Source of the DNA: CAZYME01 sp964648115
GTDB taxonomy: Bacteria > Pseudomonadota > Gammaproteobacteria > Legionellales > Legionellaceae
Direction of reading: 5' to 3'
NCBI GenBank assembly: GCA_964648115.1
Contig: CAZYME010000022.1
Coordinates: 1-43,472, forward strand
Length of the DNA stretch: 43,472 bases
Under the pieces are notes generated by a model. It made no database searches. It was given only the letters and a program-made list of their open reading frames with translations, and had not been told where the DNA came from. The position numbers were made by a program, and so were the translations under genes. Shown here piece by piece: positions 7,810-15,945 of this stretch (the stretch's first letter is position 1; every line of letters begins with the position of its first letter).

Positions 7810-9000
7810 ATGGATTTTGCCAAAATGAGCGATATTAACCTTCATCATAAAAGGGTTTTGATTCGCGAAGACTTAAACGTACCAATTAAAGATGGGATTA
7901 TTACAAGCGATCAACGTCTACAAGCAGCCCTGCCAACTTTGCGCGCAGCTCTAGAACAAGGCGCTGCTGTGATTGTGCTGTCGCATTTGGGGCGTCCAGA
8001 AGAGGGTAATTTCGACAAACGTTTTTCGCTGCAACCTATTGCGACTTACCTGGCTGCAAACCTTAATTATCCTGTGCATTTTGCCAGCGAATATCTCGAT
8101 GGAATAGATGCAAAACCCGGGGAATTGGTTGTTTGTGAAAATGTGCGTTTTAATGTTGGCGAAACGGCTAATAGTGACAAACTCGCAAAACAACTTGCCA
8201 AATTATGTGATGTTTTTGTTATGGATGCTTTTGGCACAGCGCATCGTGCTCATGCTTCAACGTGTGGGGTGGCTAAATATGCGCCTATTGCAGTAGCAGG
8301 TCCTTTGTTAGTAAGCGAACTTGGTGCACTGCAACGGGTGTTCAAAGATCCGAAAAAACCGATTATGGCGATTGTCGGTGGGGCAAAAATTTCATCTAAA
8401 TTATCTTTGCTTAAACAGATGGTAGGTATGGTTGATGTTCTGATCCCGGGCGGTGGTATTGCTAATACTTTTTTGAAAGCGCAAGGCCATGAAATTGGTG
8501 GATCACTGTGTGAAAATAATTTACTGGATGAAGCACGCGATATCCTTGCGCTTGCTGCTAAATCTGGTTGCCAACTTCCACTACCTTCTGATGTAGTAGT
8601 GGGGAAATCATTTAATGAAAGCTGCCCTGCTTATAACAAGCTTTTAAGCAACGTTGCCGATGACGATATGATTTTGGATATAGGCCCTGAAACTATCTCG
8701 CGCTACACCACTATTTTAGACGATGCGCAGACTATTATATGGAACGGGCCCGTGGGAGTATTTGAGTTTCCACAATTTTCTTATGGGACTCGGGCTATAG
8801 CAATTGCTATTGCGGATAGTGATGCGTTTACCATTGCTGGTGGTGGGGATACGTTGGCCGCTATTGATCTTTATGACTTAACGGATCAAATATCTTATAT
8901 CTCCACAGGCGGTGGGGCATTTCTTGAGTATTTAGAGGGGAAAAAATTGCCTGCTGTTGCGGTGTTAGAAGAGCGGGCTAGTGCGGCGGTGACGCCTTAA
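7810..9000 (+). CDS. pgk: Phosphoglycerate kinase
   Basis: Transfers phosphate from 1,3-bisphosphoglycerate to ADP in glycolysis. The 396-residue length is normal. Recognisable segments are VLIREDLNVP near the N-terminus, LSHLGRPEEG, the substrate-binding VVCENVRFNVGE and DAFGTAHRAHAST. The nucleotide-binding part has IVGGAKISSKL, WNGPVGVFEFPQF and the C-terminal ISTGGGAFLEYLEGK. AAGGAT precedes the ATG. It is the last gene of tkt-gap-pgk. In related genera pyruvate kinase and aldolase genes often follow; here the giant secreted protein gene follows instead. Confidence 0.97.
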   Translation: MDFAKMSDINLHHKRVLIREDLNVPIKDGIITSDQRLQAALPTLRAALEQGAAVIVLSHLGRPEEGNFDKRFSLQPIATYLAANLNYPVHFASEYLDGIDAKPGELVVCENVRFNVGETANSDKLAKQLAKLCDVFVMDAFGTAHRAHASTCGVAKYAPIAVAGPLLVSELGALQRVFKDPKKPIMAIVGGAKISSKLSLLKQMVGMVDVLIPGGGIANTFLKAQGHEIGGSLCENNLLDEARDILALAAKSGCQLPLPSDVVVGKSFNESCPAYNKLLSNVADDDMILDIGPETISRYTTILDDAQTIIWNGPVGVFEFPQFSYGTRAIAIAIADSDAFTIAGGGDTLAAIDLYDLTDQISYISTGGGAFLEYLEGKKLPAVAVLEERASAAVTP

Positions 9001-9007
9001 AAAATAA

Positions 9008-9046
9008 ATGTAGCCCGTATGGAGCGAAGCGGAATGCGGGCTACAT
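9008..9046 (+). repeat. Family A palindromic repeat, copy 2 (3' of pgk)
   Basis: Reads ATGTAGCCCGTATGGAGCGA, then AGCGGAATGCGGGCTACAT. The ends are inverted repeats (ATGTAGCCCG with CGGGCTACAT), so the RNA can form a hairpin with an internal GAGCGAAGCGG loop. It begins 7 nt after the pgk stop in the same orientation and may serve as a 3' end structure. Confidence 0.88.
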
Positions 9047-9131
9047 GTTTTATGAAAACTAGATTTCCACACTATCATTCTGAATTTTGTGAAAAAAGAC
9101 ACTGCGGGGAGGGGAAAAACAAAGCCTAGTC

Positions 9132-9137
9132 TATAAT
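9132..9137 (+). promoter_or_regulatory. Probable -10 element for the VCBS/RTX gene
   Basis: A perfect TATAAT sits 35 nt before the chosen start at 9172. No convincing -35 is visible. Because this hexamer abuts the in-frame ATG at 9139, that ATG would not be on the transcript or would have no leader, which argues for the ATG at 9172. Confidence 0.45.
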
Positions 9138-9171
9138 TATGAAAATAATTACAACGATAAGGGGTAATATT

Positions 9172-12100
9172 ATGGATAATAATGACGCCAAAAATAATAA
9201 TGATATCTATAATAATATTGATATTGTTGCCTCAGAAAAAGCTCTGGCAAATGACCAGTTGAGTAAATTTGAACAACCTGCCTCGCTCCCCATTCCGTCC
9301 CCTCCTACTCCCACTGCTGCCAACATTCCTGCTGTCATAAGTAGTGCTAATGTTTCTCTAAATGAAACCAACTTTACTTTAAATACTAGCGGTAAACTTA
9401 CCATTTCTGATGTTGATAGCCCTGCTACTTTTGTGGCTCAGGCTAACGTTGCAGGGGCCAATGGTGTATTTAATCTCAGTACCACTGGTTCCTGGATTTA
9501 TGTAGCTAATAGCGCATTTAATAATTTGAACATAGGCCAGAGTGTTAGTGATACGTTTACAGTTCACAGTGTTGATGGCACGGCAAGCAGTGTTACGGTA
9601 ACCATCAATGGAACTAATGATGCTGCTGTTTTAGGCACGGCGAGGATTTTTTTAACGGAAACAAATACCGCTTTAAGCACAGGCGGTACCTTAAGCATCA
9701 CCGATGTGGATAACCCTGCTACCTTTGTGGCGCAAACAAATGTGGCTGGCACAAATGGTGTGTTTAATATTGGAACTAACGGTGCCTGGACCTATGTGGC
9801 TAATAGCCCGTTAAATAATTTGAGTACAGGCCAAAACGTTAGCGATCAATTTAATGTGACTAGCTCTGATGGCACTGTTACCACTGTACAAGTAACGATC
9901 AATGGTACAAACGATCCGGCAGTTCTAAGCAGCGCAACCGCTACTCTCACAGAAACGGATACCGTCTTAAGCACAAGTGGAACCCTCACTATTTCTGATG
10001 TGGATAGCCCTGCCGCTTTTGTAGCGCAAACCAATGTTACAGGCATTAATGGTACTTTTAATCTCAGCACCAATGGTGCGTGGACCTATACGGCTAAGAG
10101 TGCATTTAATAATTTGAATGTTGGACAAAATATTAGTGACACATTCACCGTAAGAAGCATAGATGGAACGGTGAGCACAGTAAAAGTGATTATCACTGGA
10201 ACCAATGATACTGCTATTGTAAGCAGCGAAAGTGTCACAGTCGCCGAGACGGATGCGGCATTAAGCATAAGCGGCGCACTGACTGTTTCTGATGTAGATA
10301 ACCCGCCCGTTTTTGTGGCGCAAGGCAGTGTCGCAGGCACTTATGGGACATTTGACTTTGGTCTTGATGGCACTTGGGTTTATGTCGCTAACACTGCCCT
10401 TGACGAAATGAATGTAGGTCAAAGTGTTAGCGATCAATTCAATGTAGCAAGCGCAGATGGCACAATGTCTTCAGTCCAAGTGACTATCACTGGAACAAAT
10501 GACGCTGCTATTTTAAGTAGCGCAACGATCATACTCGATGAAACCAATGCTGCTTTGACCACAGGCGGTACGCTCACGATTTCTGATGTGGATAGCCCTG
10601 CTACCTTTGTAGCGCAAACCAATGTAGCAGGAGCGAATGGTGTTTTTAATATCGATGCAGATGGTGCTTGGACTTACACGGCTAACCGTGTTTTTGATGA
10701 GCTCAGACCAGGTCAAAGCGTTAACGATCAATTCAATGTAACCAGCGCTGATGGCACAGTAACAACAGTCCAAGTTACCATTAACGGTACTAACGATGCG
10801 GCTGTTTTAAGCAGCGCAAGCGTTACTCTAGCTGAGACAAATGCGCCCTTGAGCACAGGTGGAACCCTCTCTATTTCTGATGTTGATAGCCCAGCTTCTT
10901 TTGTAGCACAAAGCCATGTTGTAGGGACCAACGGAGTATTTAATATTGGTACTAATGGTGCATGGACTTATGTAGCTAATAGCGCGTTTAATAATTTGAA
11001 CATAGGTCAAAGCGTAAGCGATCAATTTAATGTGGAGAGTGATGATGGCACTGTTACAACGGTGCAGATCACCATCAACGGAACTAATGATGCTGCTGTT
11101 TTAAGTAGCGCGAGTGTAACGCTAGCTGAAACCAATGCTGCATTAAGCACTGGTGGAGTACTCACTATTTCTGATGTGGATAGTGCAGCTACTTTTGTCG
11201 CCCAAACCAATGTTGCAGGTACCAATGGTGTGTTTAACATCGGCACAAATGGGGCATGGACTTATGTTGCTAATAGCGCGTTTAACAATTTGAACGCAGG
11301 TCAAAGTGTTAGTGACACCTTTACCGTTGCAAGTGCTGACGGTACCGCCAGTAGCGTTCAAGTCACGATTATCGGCACCAATGACGCTGCTGTTTTAAGT
11401 AGCGCGACTGTGGCTCTTTCAGAAATCAATGCTGCATTAAGTACTGGTGGCACACTTACCATATCTGATGAGGATAGTCCTACCACCTTCGTCGCTCAAA
11501 CCAATGTTGCAGGTACCAATGGTGTATTTAATATTGGCACCAATGGCGCATGGACTTATGTAGCCAATAGTGCGTTTAACAATTTGAATGTAGGTCAAAG
11601 TGTTAGTGACACCTTTACTGTTGCAAGTGATGACGGTACCACAAGCACTGTTCAAGTCACTATTAACGGCACCAATGACGCTGCTGTTTTAAGTAGCGCA
11701 AGTGTAACGCTAGCTGAAACCAATGTAGCATTAAGCACAGGTGGAACGCTCACTGTTTCGGATGTGGATAATCCAGCGGCCTTTGTAGCGCAAACCAATG
11801 TTGCAGGAGCCAATGGCATATTTAACATTGGTGCTAATGGCGCATGGACCTATATAGCCAATAACGCGTTTAATAACTTGAATGTAGGGCAAAGCGTCAG
11901 TGATACGTTTACCGTGAAAAGTGTGGATGGTACTGCAAGTAGCGTTAAGGTAACCATCAATGGCACCAATGATGTTCCCGTCACGAAAGCTGATGTTGCT
12001 AGGGTGGTAGAGGGGAGTGTGCTTAGCAATCCTGCAAATGTGCTCGCAAATGATGGTGATGCTGATAACGGCAGTCTCATTGTTTCAGAACTTGCTCAAA

Positions 12101-13659
12101 ACGCTAGTGGTGGTGGGGCTATTGTTGTTAATGGTGTAAACACGATTACAACCGCATTGGGTGGTACTGTACTAATGCATGCCAATGGCACTTATTCCTA
12201 TACTGCTCCAGTGCTTAATCATTCAGGGTATTTAACACTAACCGATAGCTTTTTCTATAAGGCGGGAGATGGTTCTGCTCAATCAGCCTGGACACAGGTG
12301 AATATTGTTGTTACAGATACTGTGCCGGTAGCATATGAAGATGTCAACAATGTGGCTGTAGGTGGTGCTACATCCGGTAACGTAATCACAGGTGCTGGTG
12401 GTAATGGTGACGGGGTCGACAAAATAGGTGTTGATGCAACGAGTATTTCTTCAGTTGATTACCATGGTACGACATACAGTAATTTTGTTAGTGGCAACCT
12501 TACTATTAATGCAGAACACGGTACCTTAGTTATTAATCAGAATGGTAGTTATAATTATCATTCTACGGAAAAATTGACCTCGGCAGGTGCTGGTAATAGC
12601 CTTGCTTCTTGGACGGGAAGTGGCATACAAGTCTTGGGCTATAGTATGGGCGCAGCGGTTTTTGGCACCTCTACAACCCCGCCTGCCATTCGAAGTAATT
12701 ATGGTTTATATATTGACTCATCAGGTAGCACGGATAATAACGATCAGTTGGACTCCAACGGCTCTACAAAAACAGAAACGCTTGTTTTAAATATGGGCTC
12801 CGATCATCGCGCTATACAAGCTACCTTTAGGGATGTTCAGAGTGATGACCAAATAGGTTGGAAAACCTATGATAGTAATCACAACCTTGTAGATAGTGGC
12901 ATTATAAACAATACTGCAAATGGCACAGGAAACCGGCAGGAAGCAAGTTTTACTATTAACTCCGATGCTCCGTTTCGATACATTGCCTTTTATGGAACAG
13001 ACAGCAACGATGACTTTACCCTCTGGAGTATTAGTAACGGAGTAAAGGCGATTGACAGCGATGTTTTCAACTACACGATACGCGACCAAGATAACGATAC
13101 TGGCTCTACGACTCTAACCATTAATACGAATAATACCATTAATACTGTGGATGATGTGCATATATTAAACGGTACGAGTGGTGCTGACATATTAAATGGT
13201 GGGAACTATACAGACATTATTGATACTAAAGCTGGAAATGATACGTTATTCGGCGGGTTGGGTGCAGACACTCTTATAGGAGGACTTGACAGTGATTCTA
13301 TGACCGGTGGTGTCGGCAAAGATACGTTTGTCTGGAAGAACGGGGATAGTGCTGGTTGCCCCACAGACACCATCACAGACTTTACCAAAGGGAGTGGTGG
13401 AGATGTCCTGGACCTAGCTGATCTATTAACAGGTGAAGCACAAACGGCAAAAAGCCTGGATTCGTTTTTAAATATTAGCTACAACAACTCGACTAATAAC
13501 ACAACGATTGCCGTTGATACCGATGGAGGAGCTACGTTTAATTCAACACAAAAAATTGTGTTGAATGGTGTCGACCTGACTGCCGGGGGCACTTTGAATT
13601 CGGACCTAGATATTCTAACAATGCTAATCAATAATGGTAATTTAAAGACTGACTTATGA
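9172..13659 (+). CDS. Giant VCBS-repeat protein with RTX-type C-terminus (type I secretion substrate, putative adhesin)
   Basis: A 1495-residue Asn/Thr/Asp-rich, almost Cys-free protein without a classical signal peptide. After a short N-terminal region, nine tandem domains of about 98 residues fill residues 52-933. Each has the VCBS layout: L.ETN..LSTGGTLTISDVDSP, then GVFNI.TNGAWTY, then VTINGTNDA. Two or three divergent domains follow. The C-terminus has Gly/Asp-rich RTX-like nonapeptides (GNDTLFGGLGADTLIGG, about 1350-1375). It ends in a region with TDTITDFTKGSGGDVLDLADLL, typical of type I secretion targets of the VCA0849 class. Such proteins are exported by TolC-HlyBD-like machines and mediate attachment; no transporter gene is in the window. 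ATG 9172 has AAGGGG upstream. A strong hairpin follows the stop. Confidence 0.92.
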   Translation: MDNNDAKNNNDIYNNIDIVASEKALANDQLSKFEQPASLPIPSPPTPTAANIPAVISSANVSLNETNFTLNTSGKLTISDVDSPATFVAQANVAGANGVFNLSTTGSWIYVANSAFNNLNIGQSVSDTFTVHSVDGTASSVTVTINGTNDAAVLGTARIFLTETNTALSTGGTLSITDVDNPATFVAQTNVAGTNGVFNIGTNGAWTYVANSPLNNLSTGQNVSDQFNVTSSDGTVTTVQVTINGTNDPAVLSSATATLTETDTVLSTSGTLTISDVDSPAAFVAQTNVTGINGTFNLSTNGAWTYTAKSAFNNLNVGQNISDTFTVRSIDGTVSTVKVIITGTNDTAIVSSESVTVAETDAALSISGALTVSDVDNPPVFVAQGSVAGTYGTFDFGLDGTWVYVANTALDEMNVGQSVSDQFNVASADGTMSSVQVTITGTNDAAILSSATIILDETNAALTTGGTLTISDVDSPATFVAQTNVAGANGVFNIDADGAWTYTANRVFDELRPGQSVNDQFNVTSADGTVTTVQVTINGTNDAAVLSSASVTLAETNAPLSTGGTLSISDVDSPASFVAQSHVVGTNGVFNIGTNGAWTYVANSAFNNLNIGQSVSDQFNVESDDGTVTTVQITINGTNDAAVLSSASVTLAETNAALSTGGVLTISDVDSAATFVAQTNVAGTNGVFNIGTNGAWTYVANSAFNNLNAGQSVSDTFTVASADGTASSVQVTIIGTNDAAVLSSATVALSEINAALSTGGTLTISDEDSPTTFVAQTNVAGTNGVFNIGTNGAWTYVANSAFNNLNVGQSVSDTFTVASDDGTTSTVQVTINGTNDAAVLSSASVTLAETNVALSTGGTLTVSDVDNPAAFVAQTNVAGANGIFNIGANGAWTYIANNAFNNLNVGQSVSDTFTVKSVDGTASSVKVTINGTNDVPVTKADVARVVEGSVLSNPANVLANDGDADNGSLIVSELAQNASGGGAIVVNGVNTITTALGGTVLMHANGTYSYTAPVLNHSGYLTLTDSFFYKAGDGSAQSAWTQVNIVVTDTVPVAYEDVNNVAVGGATSGNVITGAGGNGDGVDKIGVDATSISSVDYHGTTYSNFVSGNLTINAEHGTLVINQNGSYNYHSTEKLTSAGAGNSLASWTGSGIQVLGYSMGAAVFGTSTTPPAIRSNYGLYIDSSGSTDNNDQLDSNGSTKTETLVLNMGSDHRAIQATFRDVQSDDQIGWKTYDSNHNLVDSGIINNTANGTGNRQEASFTINSDAPFRYIAFYGTDSNDDFTLWSISNGVKAIDSDVFNYTIRDQDNDTGSTTLTINTNNTINTVDDVHILNGTSGADILNGGNYTDIIDTKAGNDTLFGGLGADTLIGGLDSDSMTGGVGKDTFVWKNGDSAGCPTDTITDFTKGSGGDVLDLADLLTGEAQTAKSLDSFLNISYNNSTNNTTIAVDTDGGATFNSTQKIVLNGVDLTAGGTLNSDLDILTMLINNGNLKTDL
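9325..11973 (+). repeat. Nine tandem 294-bp VCBS coding repeats
   Basis: The period is 294 bp (98 codons), as seen from the recurring (N/T/I)GTNDA codons at about 9607, 9901, 10195 and so on. Units six to nine (from about 10795) are the most alike at DNA level, consistent with expansion by recombination inside the array. Confidence 0.93.
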
Positions 13660-13679
13660 GTGGCGGCAGGATAACGGCC

Positions 13680-13715
13680 TTTCAAAAGGCTGGGCCACGG
13701 CCCAACCTTTTGAAA
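13680..13715 (+). terminator. Strong hairpin after the VCBS gene (probable terminator)
   Basis: TTTCAAAAGG-C-TGGGCC-AC-GGCCCA-A-CCTTTTGAAA forms 16 base pairs with one opposed mismatch. It lies 20 nt after the stop. No long T-run follows (CTTATATTTG), so termination efficiency is uncertain; it could also act on the opposite strand. Confidence 0.7.
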
Positions 13716-13754
13716 CTTATATTTGGGTCTGTTGAAAATTCACACCTACCCCAA

Positions 13755-13788
13755 CGTCCCGCGGCTTGTCCGCGGGATCCATGGATGC
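13755..13788. repeat. Family C palindromic repeat, short form
   Basis: CCCGCGG (13758-13764) and CCGCGGG (13770-13776) flank CTTGT, followed by ATCCATGGATGCC. This resembles the larger palindrome at 34491-34579, which also joins a CCCCGC/GCGGGG stem to GGATCCAT. It lies between convergent genes (the VCBS gene and the proQ-like gene), in a 193-bp gap with no other gene. Confidence 0.65.
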
Positions 13789-13852
13789 CGAGGATGAACC
13801 GCTGCACGTAGGCGCAGCGTGGGTTATAGGGCAATTGTTAACACACCCTAAC

Positions 13853-14458
13853 TTAAAGACTTTCTTTCTCAACTTCATTCTTACGAGACAAGCCTAATTT
13901 CTCTTTTAAGCGGGCTACTGCATCAGGATCATAAGCTCGTGAGACTTTATGTTTAATCATTACAGCTGGATTTCGGGCGGCTGGCATGGGGCTATTTTGT
14001 TCTATATCTTCGTCTTCGGCATAATAACTAGGCTTTGACTCAAGCTTGCTTACAACCGTTTTCCGCATATTTTTGGCACTTTTTTCTATGCGTTTTCTAA
14101 TTTTGTCAGCCGCACGATTTGCTTCTTCCTCAGTTACAGAAGCCACAGGATTGCCTTCTAAATCAATCCGCATCTCGCGTGCTTTAAGACATGTTAAATA
14201 ATCAAGGCGTCTGGCAAATATAACAACCGCTTCGCGTAACTTACTTTTTGAAATACCGGCGGCAGCTGCCTGCTCTTCATACGCTAAGATATCTGCCATA
14301 ATGCCTAGCTTCAAGGGTTGAATACTCACGGTGTTATCAAACGCTGATGGAAATGTCTTGGCCAACCAGATTAAAGCTTCATTGCGCGTTTTTTTTGCTT
14401 GATTTTTTTGCTTTTTATTAACAATGGCAGTGCGCGGATGCAGCTCCTGTTGTCTCAT
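13853..14458 (-). CDS. ProQ/FinO-domain RNA chaperone
   Basis: RNA-binding proteins of this family bind structured 3' ends of mRNAs and small RNAs; in Legionella the member RocC works with an sRNA to repress natural competence genes. Residues about 25-130 carry the FinO-like core: ALIWLAKTFPSAFD, then IQPLKLGIMADIL, ISKSKLREAVVIFARRLDYL, and REMRIDLEGNPVASVTEEEA. Basic stretches flank it (KKQKNQAKKTR at the N-terminus, KIRKRIEKSAKNMRK after the core). The C-terminal tail is about 60 residues and disordered-looking, ending with a charged KEKLGLSRKNEVEKE. Total length is 201 residues. The start at 14458 has AAGGGTCACAGC upstream. It diverges from the Pmp3-like gene. Orthology to RocC is a guess; the family assignment is firm. 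Confidence 0.88.
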   Translation of the reverse strand: MRQQELHPRTAIVNKKQKNQAKKTRNEALIWLAKTFPSAFDNTVSIQPLKLGIMADILAYEEQAAAAGISKSKLREAVVIFARRLDYLTCLKAREMRIDLEGNPVASVTEEEANRAADKIRKRIEKSAKNMRKTVVSKLESKPSYYAEDEDIEQNSPMPAARNPAVMIKHKVSRAYDPDAVARLKEKLGLSRKNEVEKESL

Positions 14459-14529
14459 GCTGTGACCCTTGATTGATAAGATTATTAGGCTGGAAAATGA
14501 GCATGCAATGTACAGCGTTTAAGGGCATT

Positions 14530-14559
14530 TTGCAAGTCATGCCAAGCAGGGTATATAAT
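14530..14559 (+). promoter_or_regulatory. Promoter of the pmp3-like/dapB unit
   Basis: TTGCAA (14530-14535) and TATAAT (14554-14559) are separated by 18 nt. The hexamer overlaps the ATG at 14558, so that ATG cannot be the translation start and the first usable one is at 14591. Confidence 0.7.
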
Positions 14560-14590
14560 GTTCTTATGGTACTTAAATAGGCATTTGCAT

Positions 14591-14794
14591 ATGAAGATGA
14601 AGCGTATTTTTATGTCAATCATGGCAGTTTTCTTCCCATGGATAGTTCTGCTAGCCTATGACAACCCAGGAGGAGCTTTCGTTGCCCTAATCTTACAAGC
14701 AACGCTTATTGGTTGGATCCCTGCCAGTATCTGGGCTTGGCGAACCATTTATGGGACAACCAAAGACACTACACCTGAGACCCCCAACCAATAG
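14591..14794 (+). CDS. Pmp3/YqaE-family small membrane protein
   Basis: A 67-residue protein made almost wholly of two transmembrane helices: IFMSIMAVFFPWIVLLAY and FVALILQATLIGWIPASIWAW. The spacing, the PG/GG turn between helices and the LIGWIPASI motif match the Pmp3 (UPF0057) family of stress-related proteolipids in the cytoplasmic membrane. Family members affect membrane potential and salt tolerance; the mechanism is poorly known. An ATG 33 nt upstream was rejected because it overlaps the -10 promoter element. A second in-frame ATG at 14597 is also possible. dapB starts 9 nt after the stop, so the two are probably co-transcribed. Confidence 0.8.
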   Translation: MKMKRIFMSIMAVFFPWIVLLAYDNPGGAFVALILQATLIGWIPASIWAWRTIYGTTKDTTPETPNQ

Positions 14795-14803
14795 GTAGCC
14801 TCT

Positions 14804-15550
14804 ATGCAAAGCAGAGTTATTGTGAATGGTGCCCACGGAAAAATGGGCACCCTTGCATGCGAAACCATTAACAATCACCCCGACTTCCAATTAGTAGGCA
14901 GCCTGGGCCGTGAAGATAACTTACAGAAAGCGATTGTAGATACCAAGGCTCAAATTGTTGTCGAGTTAACACGAGCCGACTGTGTCTATGAAAATAGTTT
15001 AATTATTATCAAAAATAACGCGCACCCTGTGATTGGCGCTAGTGGTTTACTGCCTAAACAAATTCATACGCTACAGGAGCTCTGTGCTGAAAAAAAACTC
15101 GGAGGTATTATTGCCCCGAATTTCTCTATCGGCGCAGTACTCATGATGCGCTTTGCAGCCGCTGCCGCACATTTTTTGCCTGAAGTAGAAATTATCGAAA
15201 TACACCACCAACAAAAATTAGACGCCCCCTCAGGAACAGCCCTGAAAACAGCTGAAATGATTGCTGCAGCAAGGCGTGATAAAAAAAATCAGTTATCTCT
15301 TAAAGAGCTGGTGCAAGGTGCACGAGGGGCAACACATCATGATGTAAATATCCATTCTCTACGTTTACCAGGAGTGCTTGCTCGACAACAAGTTGTATTC
15401 GGGAATACAGGCGAAACTTTAACCATTACCCATGACAGCATTGACCGCGCGTCGTTCATGCCAGGTGTAATCTTATCCTGTAAACGCGTGCAACAAATTG
15501 ATAGATTGTATTATGGACTGGAGCATATACTAGGCCCTCTTGATGATTAA
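14804..15550 (+). CDS. dapB: 4-hydroxy-tetrahydrodipicolinate reductase
   Basis: Reduces the DapA product to tetrahydrodipicolinate on the way to lysine and meso-diaminopimelate for peptidoglycan. The 248-residue protein opens with a Rossmann motif (VNGAHGKMGTLA). It has IIAPNFSIGAVLMMRFAAAAA, the substrate-binding EIIEIHHQQKLDAPSGTALKTAE and the C-terminal SLRLPGVLARQQVVFGNTGETLTITHDSIDR. It is about 25 residues shorter than the E. coli enzyme, within the range of the compact DapB class. AGG lies 8 nt before the ATG. It follows the Pmp3-like gene closely. Confidence 0.95.
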   Translation: MQSRVIVNGAHGKMGTLACETINNHPDFQLVGSLGREDNLQKAIVDTKAQIVVELTRADCVYENSLIIIKNNAHPVIGASGLLPKQIHTLQELCAEKKLGGIIAPNFSIGAVLMMRFAAAAAHFLPEVEIIEIHHQQKLDAPSGTALKTAEMIAAARRDKKNQLSLKELVQGARGATHHDVNIHSLRLPGVLARQQVVFGNTGETLTITHDSIDRASFMPGVILSCKRVQQIDRLYYGLEHILGPLDD

Positions 15551-15702
15551 TTTTCTTAAATTGTCTAGAGTCGCTTCGTAGCTTAGCTTGTCGACACACC
15601 CTATTCCCTCCGCTTCATTATTCCAAATATCCACACTAATCAGGCCAAATTAAAAACAAAGCGATCCCATATTGAACCCAAAGTTTTTTTACATTACAAT
15701 AA

Positions 15703-15819
15703 ACAAAATTAACTTTTGAGAAAATTACTCGATTTTTAGGCGAGCAACCTTCTCCTGCAGCAGCATTGCCAAGCATGCCGGGTGATGGAGAAAGCCATGC
15801 TGCGGCACTATTCAAATAA
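15703..15819 (+). pseudogene. Possible remnant of a decayed gene's 3' end
   Basis: The gap 15551-15945 has no full gene. Within it, an open frame without a plausible start reads TKLTFEKITRFLGEQ, PSPAAALPSMPGDG, then ESHAAALFK and TAA at 15819. Its Ala/Pro/Ser-rich composition resembles C-terminal tails of effector-like proteins, including the tail of the kinase just downstream. It may be the leftover of a deleted or duplicated gene, or chance. The rest of the gap (15551-15700) is AT-rich and featureless. Confidence 0.25.
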
Positions 15820-15945
15820 AATGAAAGTTCGGCCAGGGTTAATTCATATGTTTTGTTGGATAGTCCGTGCGTAGTGAGCTGATGATTTGAAAAACGTTTA
15901 TGGCGGAAATTGCTTTTAAAATATCAGTAGGAGTGAAAATTTTAT

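Noticed and set aside
9325..11973. Regular direct repeats that might suggest a CRISPR-like array
   Set aside because: The period is 294 bp, the whole unit is coding and there are no spacer-like unique segments of 30-40 nt. It is a protein repeat array.
9207..12080. Many open frames on the minus strand across the VCBS gene, repeating with 294-bp period
   Set aside because: They are shadows produced by the repeated coding sequence on the plus strand; they share no start signals and their sequences are just the antisense of the VCBS units.
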